Shown one piece after another: positions 24,250-31,189 of a DNA stretch of 50,862 bases. The notes below the pieces were generated by a model. That model saw only the letters and a program-made list of their open reading frames with translations, was not told the DNA's origin and did not search any database. Source of the stretch: Clostridia bacterium (lineage in GTDB: Bacteria; Bacillota_A; Clostridia; Christensenellales; Aristaeellaceae). The stretch spans positions 1-50,862 of the forward strand of contig BNUH01000017.1 in NCBI GenBank assembly GCA_025997215.1. The letters run 5' to 3'. How positions within the stretch are numbered: position 1 is the stretch's first letter; each line of letters begins with the position of its first letter. The position numbers and the translations under genes were made by a program.

Positions 24250-26070
24250 GTCGCGCTCCGGGAATGGTCGGACAGGAATGGCTGACGACGTAAAGTTGTG
24301 ATCATGGCAGTCCGAGGAATCATTGATTTTCGTTTCGATTACGCAATTAGGTTTTTCATCGCGATGAGGGCGAATACCGTTGCTAGTGACAACCAACCCA
24401 GCGCCAGTACTGCCATAAAACTTAGCGGAGTACAACATTGCATCGATAACTGCGTCAAGGGTTGTTAGCATATCGTTCAGCTTAATATGCTTGATGAGTT
24501 CAGAACCACTCATTTTACGTAATAAAGTCGGATCATCTACATCGGTATATTGTAATTGCTCACGACGATACTGTTTGATTAGCTCATGTAATTGTCGTAA
24601 ACCTACATCAACATCACGTGCGTGTGCGCCAAATTCACTCATCTTGCTCTGAAAAGTTGTTAGCGCTGCATCAACATCGCCTGAAAATATCGGGACGGTT
24701 GTAGATTCTGTAGCGGATTCTACAACTTTAACTTCATTATTATGTCGGAAATTCCTAGCAATATGTTGTGCTGCGCGCATTGAACCTACCTGCGTGGAAT
24801 TTAACGCGGAACCACCCGGCCTGTACGCTCCGAATGTACCCGCAACCTCACCCACCGCGTATAAACCACGTATGGTTGTTTGCCAATTGGTATCTACACT
24901 AAGGCCGCCGTTGCAGTGTTGAGCGCATATATCAATACGCAATGGGGTTGTATATAAATCAATCCCGTGTGAGCTATACAGCTCAACAGCGGGGTGATTC
25001 ATGTGTTCAAGACGCGCGATCGGCGTCGATTGTGTTGCATCGGATCGCTCCAAATACTCGCGTAGCTCGTCGTCGAGTGATTGCAGATCACTCGTCCATC
25101 CCGCAGGATTATGTCGAAAATCCATAAAAACATTGCGCTTCAATGTGTGAATTTGGTGATGAACGAGCAAATCAATTTGTGAAGATTCATCAATTTTTCG
25201 TGTGTCGAATGGCCATTGATATCCTTTGAGAAACGTCAGCCGCAGCGCCTCCTGCGGGGACAGTTTATCCAGCAAAAATTCCCGCTCTATTCCACTATCA
25301 TCAACGGAAACATAGCGCGGCAGCGCTTGCTGGTAACTGCCCGACACATTCCATCGAAAATCAGTTGACGCAAGACCGTATTGCCACTGATGAAGATTCG
25401 AGGCTGCAGCCCCGGCAACCAGGGCCATTCCCGTCATGCCCGTGTGCCCCATTGGGTAAACCGACGACGAATAGATGTATGCTGGGCCTCCAGTTGCTAA
25501 GACGACATATTTACAGCAAAGATGATGAAACTCATTGGCTGTTTTGTCAAAACAAATTATACCAGTAACACGCCCGTCATGTGTGATAATCTTGAATGCG
25601 ACGAAATAATCTAGTATGGATAAACCTTTACGGCGTGCTGATGCCTCGAGCATCTCGGTCATGTAGCGCGAGGTGAGAGGACCTGCGGACGTTGCGCGCG
25701 CTCGTGAGTCGTGGTCCGTTTGGTAGCCGACATACTCTCCAAAGTTGTTGTGCGGAAACAGCACGCCAAGGCTGACTAGTTTGAAGAACGCCTGCGCCGA
25801 GCCTGCGGCTTCTGCCAACGCCGTATCAGCGTTAACACCCTCGGATAGTAAATCGTTCGCCATAGCTTCAGGCGAATCACCAACCCGTCCGGATAACGAC
25901 AGTTTGTAGTAAGTCTGCTTATCACTGCCAGTGTTGCGCGACGTACCCAGGTTCATCGATTCTGTTACCATAACGACTTCAGGCACACCTAAATCGAGTA
26001 ACCAGTCTGCCGCGTTCAGGCCCGCGCAGCCCGAACCAATTACAACCACATTGGAATCAGAATGCCGCAT
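24208..26070 (-). CDS. FAD-dependent oxidoreductase (fumarate reductase flavoprotein type)
   Basis: A 620-residue flavoprotein of the succinate dehydrogenase/fumarate reductase/aspartate oxidase fold. Dinucleotide site VVVIGSGCAGLNAADWLLD (residues 8-26). Further marks: TGGPAYIYSSSVYPMGHTG (about 195-213), the capping domain, and the FAD end motif GLYAVGEVAGTFGAYRPGGS followed by ALNSTQVGSMRAAQ. The C-terminal third is helical (RREQLQYTDVDDPTLLRK). No Fe-S subunit or membrane anchor is encoded nearby, so it may be a soluble reductase or dehydrogenase. Start at ATG 26070, 8 bp after AGGAGG; a GTG at 26076 is too close. Last gene of a leftward three-gene operon. Substrate unknown. Confidence 0.87.
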   Translation of the reverse strand: MRHSDSNVVVIGSGCAGLNAADWLLDLGVPEVVMVTESMNLGTSRNTGSDKQTYYKLSLSGRVGDSPEAMANDLLSEGVNADTALAEAAGSAQAFFKLVSLGVLFPHNNFGEYVGYQTDHDSRARATSAGPLTSRYMTEMLEASARRKGLSILDYFVAFKIITHDGRVTGIICFDKTANEFHHLCCKYVVLATGGPAYIYSSSVYPMGHTGMTGMALVAGAAASNLHQWQYGLASTDFRWNVSGSYQQALPRYVSVDDSGIEREFLLDKLSPQEALRLTFLKGYQWPFDTRKIDESSQIDLLVHHQIHTLKRNVFMDFRHNPAGWTSDLQSLDDELREYLERSDATQSTPIARLEHMNHPAVELYSSHGIDLYTTPLRIDICAQHCNGGLSVDTNWQTTIRGLYAVGEVAGTFGAYRPGGSALNSTQVGSMRAAQHIARNFRHNNEVKVVESATESTTVPIFSGDVDAALTTFQSKMSEFGAHARDVDVGLRQLHELIKQYRREQLQYTDVDDPTLLRKMSGSELIKHIKLNDMLTTLDAVIDAMLYSAKFYGSTGAGLVVTSNGIRPHRDEKPNCVIETKINDSSDCHDHNFTSSAIPVRPFPERDLWFETVWKTFRSS

Positions 26071-26072
26071 TA

Positions 26073-26876
26073 TCACAACCTCCTAATGTGGAAGCCTCCG
26101 TCGACGTTGAGCACCTGGCCAGTTGTGAAGTCTAACAACCCGGAGCATGCCGCTTTTACCATCATCGCCACATCTTTAGGTTCACCCATACGCTTGATAG
26201 GTGTCAAGCCATCGGCGATCATTGCATCATACTTGGTTTGAACGCCGCGCGTCATATCGGTGGCGATGATGCCGGGGCGTATCTCAAACACGGGGATGCT
26301 TAACTCGGCAAGGCGTGCCGCGAATAATTGCACAACCATTGATAGTCCCGCTTTGGCTATGCAATACTCCGCGCGGTTGGTCGAGGCGGCGTACGCGGAG
26401 ATAGATGTCACAAAAATTAGGCGTGGTGCATATTTAGGGAGATTAGCTTGCTTGAGCACAACCATTTCGCGTGCCGCGCGCTGGCTAACAAAAAACGTTC
26501 CACGCAGGTTAATGTCCATCACCCTGTCAAAACTCTCTACGGTTGTTTCAAGCACATCCATACGTATGGTTGGAGCGACGCCTGCATTGCTCACGAATAC
26601 ATCCAAACGTTTGTAATGATCTATTGCGAACTGGACGAGGGCTTCACGCTGTTCAGCGTTGCTTACATCGCACGGTTGGTATGGACGTTGTAACGGCAAA
26701 TCTGCCGGACGCTCAGGATGCGTTCCGCTATAGATGACAATATAACCATCATCCCATAGCATGTCTGCAATTGCGCGGCCTATGCCGCGGGTAGAACCTG
26801 TTACGATAGCTATTTTTGATATTTTTTCCGACGGAGTATTGTCAACTATCTCCGATTTTTGCTGATTATCGATCAT
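26073..26876 (-). CDS. Short-chain dehydrogenase/reductase
   Basis: A 267-residue classical SDR. Nucleotide site IAIVTGSTRGIGRAIADML (about 21-39), NAG motif VFVSNAGVAPTI, catalytic Ser-Tyr-Lys in VTSISAYAAS...RAEYCIAKAG, and C-terminal GQVLNVDGGFHIRRL as in FabG-like 3-oxoacyl reductases. The ATG at 26876 overlaps the preceding gene by 4 bp and follows AAAAGGAG; the frame is open 96 bp further upstream only as an overlap. Substrate unknown; the neighbours suggest paired redox steps on one compound. Confidence 0.9.
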   Translation of the reverse strand: MIDNQQKSEIVDNTPSEKISKIAIVTGSTRGIGRAIADMLWDDGYIVIYSGTHPERPADLPLQRPYQPCDVSNAEQREALVQFAIDHYKRLDVFVSNAGVAPTIRMDVLETTVESFDRVMDINLRGTFFVSQRAAREMVVLKQANLPKYAPRLIFVTSISAYAASTNRAEYCIAKAGLSMVVQLFAARLAELSIPVFEIRPGIIATDMTRGVQTKYDAMIADGLTPIKRMGEPKDVAMMVKAACSGLLDFTTGQVLNVDGGFHIRRL

Positions 26877-28192
26877 GATGCGGCTCCTTTTCTGTACGCA
26901 GGATCGCGAACTGCACAACCTGCGGGTTGCCCCTGGCGCAGAAGAGCCGCGCATTGTCCGCATGTGAGGCACACCTTACTGGCGTTGATGCCGCCTGTTT
27001 TAATAATGTCGTTTGCGAAATCAGGATAGGCGAAAGCCATGCGGCCAAAGCCAGCCATTTGGCAATGTTTACCAGAAATCATAGCTGCAGCCAGGTTCGG
27101 CGCATGTTGGCGCGGGTATGAAAAGGCAGAACCAATAACCGGAAGTTGTTGGAACGCGTTCTGAATGGCAGACACGCTGCGCATCATGCGCGATAACCCA
27201 ACCAACGGGTGTTCGTCGGGAATGTAGCCGCCGTTGTCGTACGGACGATTGACATGAGGATTTTTGTAAGGATTGCCAATCGTCACATTGATTATTGGTA
27301 AATTGGACCTATTGACTAACCGAGTGATCAGTTCGATTGGTTCGGTCAGGTCTGGGGTCAGTTCATCACCAGGTGTAGCGTTCGGATTCACACCAAACCC
27401 ATATGGATAGGGGAAACCGTCATAAACATTCAAGCGCGTGGATAGAATCATGTTGGCGGACAGGTTGGAACGCGCGGATTCGAATGCATTAAATAGGAAG
27501 CGCGAGCGATTTGTAAGGTCGCCGCCGTATGAACCAGGACGGTTGTATGCCGACAACAATTCGTTGATCAGGTAGCGATGGCAGGCTTTCACATCGACGC
27601 CGTCGAACCCTGCGCGTTCGGCAAGAGCAGCGGTTGTGCCATAAGCCGATTCGGTTTGGCGCAGCTCGTCGTCCGAAATGATGGTAGAAGCGGGCAGAGG
27701 GGTTTCCTCAAACAATGGATTGTTGTAAGCGATCCGAGGATGCGGTGTGCCGTCCGGCTTGGAGTAGCGGCCGGAATGCGTTGCTTGCATTATTATTAAC
27801 GGTGCGTAACCATTATGGCGCGTACCAGTTTCACGGATGGTGTCGGTCAAACGATGAAACGCATCCAGGTTGTCATCGGTTAACATCAATTGGTGTGGAT
27901 TTGCGCGCGCTTCGTTAGACACCGAAACAGCCTCAAACCAAATCAATGAAGCACCGCCTGCGGCAAAGCGCTCATAGCGGCGGGTTGTGAGATCACTAGG
28001 TGCGCCATTGGGCAGGCTATCAGCGCCTTCCATGGGCTGGATGGCGATGCGATTTGACAACGTGTGATTGTTGATATGTAGCGGTGAAGATAGCGTGCTC
28101 AGGTCGTCGCTTAGGGGCAGCCACGCCGATTCGCGCTCGGCGGTCTCGCGCAGGTTGTTTAATGAATCATAATGAAAACGCTCATGTGGCAT
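26873..28192 (-). CDS. NADH:flavin oxidoreductase (Old Yellow Enzyme family)
   Basis: A 439-residue FMN TIM-barrel enzyme. LHINNHTLSNRIAIQPMEGA opens the barrel, followed by QATHSGRYSKP, GFDGVDVKACHRYLINELLSA, YNRPGSYGGDLTNRSRF, and IGSAFSYPRQHAPNLAAAMI near the phosphate site. Close to the C-terminus CLTCGQC plus a fourth Cys 11 residues on resembles the 4Fe-4S cluster of the 2,4-dienoyl-CoA reductase branch, but the C-terminal FAD/NAD domain of that branch is missing. That role may fall to the flavoprotein two genes downstream. First gene of the leftward operon; GGAGG precedes the ATG at 28192. Likely activity: reduction of an activated C=C bond, or the reverse. Confidence 0.88.
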   Translation of the reverse strand: MPHERFHYDSLNNLRETAERESAWLPLSDDLSTLSSPLHINNHTLSNRIAIQPMEGADSLPNGAPSDLTTRRYERFAAGGASLIWFEAVSVSNEARANPHQLMLTDDNLDAFHRLTDTIRETGTRHNGYAPLIIMQATHSGRYSKPDGTPHPRIAYNNPLFEETPLPASTIISDDELRQTESAYGTTAALAERAGFDGVDVKACHRYLINELLSAYNRPGSYGGDLTNRSRFLFNAFESARSNLSANMILSTRLNVYDGFPYPYGFGVNPNATPGDELTPDLTEPIELITRLVNRSNLPIINVTIGNPYKNPHVNRPYDNGGYIPDEHPLVGLSRMMRSVSAIQNAFQQLPVIGSAFSYPRQHAPNLAAAMISGKHCQMAGFGRMAFAYPDFANDIIKTGGINASKVCLTCGQCAALLRQGQPAGCAVRDPAYRKGAAS

Positions 28193-28247
28193 AACGCACG
28201 CCTCCGTATCGGATTTTTCGCGGAGATCTTACTTTCTCGACGAAATA

Positions 28248-28276
28248 ATAATAGCGGGAATGCTGTACTATGTCAA
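28248..28276 (-). promoter_or_regulatory. Sigma-A promoter of the OYE-SDR-flavoprotein operon
   Basis: Minus strand: TTGACA (28276-28271), a 17-bp spacer, TATTAT (28253-28248), 55 bp before the OYE start. Confidence 0.8.
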
Positions 28277-28320
28277 GGCTGCGGTGTGGCGATGTTGGTT
28301 TTTGTGAGATTGTGCGTGAA

Positions 28321-28365
28321 TGTTTGGGATTGATGGTTGTTTTATAGGCCCAAACATGGTATAAT
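28321..28365 (+). promoter_or_regulatory. Promoter with inverted repeat for the E2-E3-E1 operon
   Basis: TTGTTT (28337-28342), a 17-bp spacer, TATAAT (28360-28365), about 40 bp before the E2 start. TGTTTGGG (28321-28328) and CCCAAACA (28349-28356) are perfect inverted repeats; the right arm falls in the spacer, so they could form an operator. The weak -35 would fit activator control. Confidence 0.6.
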
Positions 28366-28406
28366 GTCCGCATTGAGGTCGCTATCATGGTGTATGGAGG
28401 ACTGTT

Positions 28407-29714
28407 ATGGCACAACATATATTATTACCACAGTTGGGAATCGCGGATGAAAGCGCGGTGGTTTCATCCTTCCGTGTGAAAAAGGGCGATGTGGTCGCGG
28501 TGGGAACGCCGCTGTTCGCTATCGAGACGGGGAAAAGCGTGTTCGAGGTAGCAAGTGAATACGAAGGAACGGTGTTAGCATTGCTTTGCGGCGAGGGTGA
28601 CGAATTGCCGATTAAAGCGCCGGTGATGGTGATCGGACAACCGGGAGAAGTGTTCAACACGGGTACCGAAGTTGATCTATCACAAGTACAAGTCGTTGAT
28701 ACCAATACTGAAGGTGGTAAAAAACGAGTTACTGCTGGTTCAACGTTACCAACATTGATCGAAAGTACGACACAAAACAACGGGAACGTGTTAGCATCTC
28801 CTCGAGCGCGCGCGCTTGCAGAGAAGGCTGGCTCGGATGTGTCGTTCGCAGAGGCTACGGGGCCGGAAGGTTTGATAATCGAGCGAGACGTTAGAAAGTT
28901 GTTAGACGAAGGTGGGGCTATAAGTAGAACAGCACCCGAAGTTGTAGCGGCAGGGCACACGACGGCTGTTCCGGAGTCTAAGCTGACACAAACTACAGTT
29001 GTGCCAATTGCTCCTGCTACCGATAGTTATACCGACATACCCATGACTCAGATGCGCAAGGTAATCGCTAAAAATATGAGCGCATCGCTCACGAATTCAG
29101 CGCAATTGACCCACTCTAGCAGCTTTGACGCGAGCGAAATCCTCGCGTATCGGGCACGCTGTAAGGCTGATACAACCATGAGTGGTGTAACGCTTGGCGA
29201 CATGGTGCTGTTTGCGGTGAGCCGTACATTGCTGCAGTTCCCTGATATGAACGCTCATGTTGTTGGTGAAACGGCTCGCAGGTTCAGCAGAGTACAACTG
29301 GCGGTTGCTATCGACATACCGGGCGGGTTAGTGGTGCCCGTGATCAAAGACGCCCACCGGAAGAGTTTGTTGGACATATCAGACGACTGTAAGTTGTTAG
29401 CCAAACAGGCGCGCGACGGCACGCTGCCGCCCGAGCTGCTATCCGGCGGGACGTTCACGGTATCCAACCTCGGTAGCCTAGGCGTCGAGCACTTCACCCC
29501 CATCCTAAACCCGCCGCAAGTGGGGATACTGGGCGTCAACTGCGCGATGCTGCGGCCGCGCAGGAAAGCGGATGGGTCGATCGAGTTCTACGACGCCATC
29601 GGGTTGTCACTGACATACGACCATCGGGCTGTAGACGGCGCTCCCGCCAGCCGATTCTTGAAGGCACTGTGCGACAACCTGGCGGCGTTTACGTTGCTGC
29701 TGGGAAGATGGTAG
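28407..29714 (+). CDS. 2-oxoacid dehydrogenase E2 (dihydrolipoyl acyltransferase)
   Basis: A 435-residue E2 core protein. A single lipoyl domain (about 1-77) with the lipoyl-lysine at Lys43 (ETGKSVFEV; the usual Asp before Lys is Gly). A linker and peripheral subunit-binding domain follow (about 130-168, LASPRARALAEKAG). The catalytic acyltransferase domain occupies about 210-435, with His406 and Asp410 in DHRAVDGAP. It transfers an acyl group from E1 to CoA. GGAGG precedes the ATG. First gene of an operon running E2, E3, fused E1, an order unlike the usual E1-E2-E3. The acyl specificity (pyruvate, branched-chain or acetoin type) cannot be decided. Confidence 0.93.
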   Translation: MAQHILLPQLGIADESAVVSSFRVKKGDVVAVGTPLFAIETGKSVFEVASEYEGTVLALLCGEGDELPIKAPVMVIGQPGEVFNTGTEVDLSQVQVVDTNTEGGKKRVTAGSTLPTLIESTTQNNGNVLASPRARALAEKAGSDVSFAEATGPEGLIIERDVRKLLDEGGAISRTAPEVVAAGHTTAVPESKLTQTTVVPIAPATDSYTDIPMTQMRKVIAKNMSASLTNSAQLTHSSSFDASEILAYRARCKADTTMSGVTLGDMVLFAVSRTLLQFPDMNAHVVGETARRFSRVQLAVAIDIPGGLVVPVIKDAHRKSLLDISDDCKLLAKQARDGTLPPELLSGGTFTVSNLGSLGVEHFTPILNPPQVGILGVNCAMLRPRRKADGSIEFYDAIGLSLTYDHRAVDGAPASRFLKALCDNLAAFTLLLGRW

Positions 29715-29726
29715 TGGAGGATAATC

Positions 29727-31091
29727 ATGGCGGATAAATATGATTTGATAATATTAGGTGGCGGACCTGCTGGTTATCGTGCGGCTGAACGCGCGGCTGC
29801 TAGCGGGTTAAAGACGTTATTATTTGAGAAACGTGCGTTGGGTGGAGTTTGTCTGAACGAAGGTTGCATCCCATCGAAAGCTCTGCTATACTCCGCAAAG
29901 TTGTACGATTACGCCAAAGGTTCTTCCAGTAAGTATGGCGTGAGCTGTGAAAACGCAAATCTGGATCACAAAGTAGTCGTCCAGCGAAAGAATAAAGTTG
30001 TAAAAAAACTTACGTTAGGTGTTGGAGCCGCACTGAAAGCGGCGGGCGTCGAGGTTGTAAAGGAAAACGCTGCAATTGTTAACCGAAATGATGATGGATA
30101 CGCTGTTTCGGCGGGTGGACAACTGTTTGTTGGTTCACGTTTGTTGATTGCTACGGGTTCGGAGCCAGTGCTGCCGCCGATTGAGGGCTTGAAGGATTCG
30201 CTTGAAAACGGATTCGCGTTGACAAATAGGGAAGCCTTAGATTTAGCGGCGATACCCACATCGATGGTGATCGTCGGCGGTGGTGTGATTGGCTTGGAGA
30301 TGGCCAGCTATTTCGCTTCGGCAGGTTCACAAGTAACGGTTGTCGAGATGCTGGGCGCCGTAGGTGGGCAGATCGATCACGAGATTGCCCAGGCTTTACA
30401 AAAGGCTTACGAAAAGAAAGGCGTTAAGTTTCTGTTACAGACAGCGGCGGTTAGGTTCGCGCCAGGTGAAGTTACCGTTCGTACTGGTGGATCGTTAACA
30501 ACTATAGCGTGTGACAAGACGCTGGTCAGTATTGGTCGAAAACCTGTATTGCCAGAAGGTCTTGACAAGCTAGGGTTGTCGTTGAATCGAGGTGCGATTG
30601 TAACGGACGAACACATGTTGACCAATGCGCTGAATGTGTATGCGGCGGGCGATGTGAACGGCCGGAGTATGCTCGCGCATACCGCATACCGCGAGGCAGA
30701 GGTTGCGGTAAACCATATGGTTGGGATCAGCGATATGATGGACTACTCCGCTATTCCGGCGGTTATCTACACAAACCCTGAGGTGGCGATATGCGGCGAA
30801 ACGTTGTCGTCAGCACAAGCAAAGGGTGTGGATGCTATCGAACGGAAGGTGTCGCTGCAGCATGCAGGACGGTTCGTGGCTGAAAACGAGGGCAGCGACG
30901 GCATATTCAAGATGGTGCTGGATCGCGCCGGAAGGATTTTAGGCGTTGCGATATTGGGTAATTCTGCCAGCGAGATAATATTTGGTGCCTCTTTGATGAT
31001 AGGACGGGGGATGAACGCACGCGATATCGAGCGGGTTGTGTTCCCACATCCTACGGTTAGCGAAATATTCAGAGAGACCGTGTTCCAATGA
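29727..31091 (+). CDS. lpdA: Dihydrolipoyl dehydrogenase (E3)
   Basis: A 454-residue flavoprotein disulfide reductase. FAD site IILGGGPAGYRAAERAA (about 8-24), redox pair Cys42/Cys47 in GGVCLNEGCIPSKALL, NAD site MVIVGGGVIGLEMASYFASAG, second FAD motif ALNVYAAGDVNG, and catalytic His in FPHPTVSEIF near the C-terminus. It reoxidises the E2 lipoyl group. Ribosome binding site GTGGAGG; 12 bp after E2. No lipoyl domain is attached. Followed by three tandem palindromes before E1. Confidence 0.96.
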   Translation: MADKYDLIILGGGPAGYRAAERAAASGLKTLLFEKRALGGVCLNEGCIPSKALLYSAKLYDYAKGSSSKYGVSCENANLDHKVVVQRKNKVVKKLTLGVGAALKAAGVEVVKENAAIVNRNDDGYAVSAGGQLFVGSRLLIATGSEPVLPPIEGLKDSLENGFALTNREALDLAAIPTSMVIVGGGVIGLEMASYFASAGSQVTVVEMLGAVGGQIDHEIAQALQKAYEKKGVKFLLQTAAVRFAPGEVTVRTGGSLTTIACDKTLVSIGRKPVLPEGLDKLGLSLNRGAIVTDEHMLTNALNVYAAGDVNGRSMLAHTAYREAEVAVNHMVGISDMMDYSAIPAVIYTNPEVAICGETLSSAQAKGVDAIERKVSLQHAGRFVAENEGSDGIFKMVLDRAGRILGVAILGNSASEIIFGASLMIGRGMNARDIERVVFPHPTVSEIFRETVFQ

Positions 31092-31093
31092 AA

Positions 31094-31151
31094 CAGACTC
31101 GCGGTCTGCATAAAACAGACCACGGTCTGATATTTACAGACTCGTGGTCTG
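31094..31151. repeat. Three tandem CAGAC-N4/5-GTCTG palindromes
   Basis: Copies at 31094-31108, 31116-31129 and 31137-31151 with 7-bp AT-rich spacers (CATAAAA, ATATTTA). Each is a perfect CAGAC/GTCTG inverted repeat with a CG-containing centre. They begin 3 bp after the lpd stop and end 38 bp before the E1 start. They could be tandem operators, RNA hairpins, or an mRNA processing or stability element within the operon. Confidence 0.85.
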
Positions 31152-31189
31152 ATTAGGTGACAAACTACTGAAAAACAGGAGGCGATTTT

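Noticed and set aside
26873..28192. BaiCD-type bile-acid enoate reductase
   Set aside because: The C-terminal FAD/NAD domain is missing and no other bai-type genes are present; only the general OYE family can be claimed.
31094..31151. Short CRISPR array
   Set aside because: Units are 14-15 bp palindromes with 7-bp spacers of no diversity, and there are no cas genes; far too short for CRISPR.
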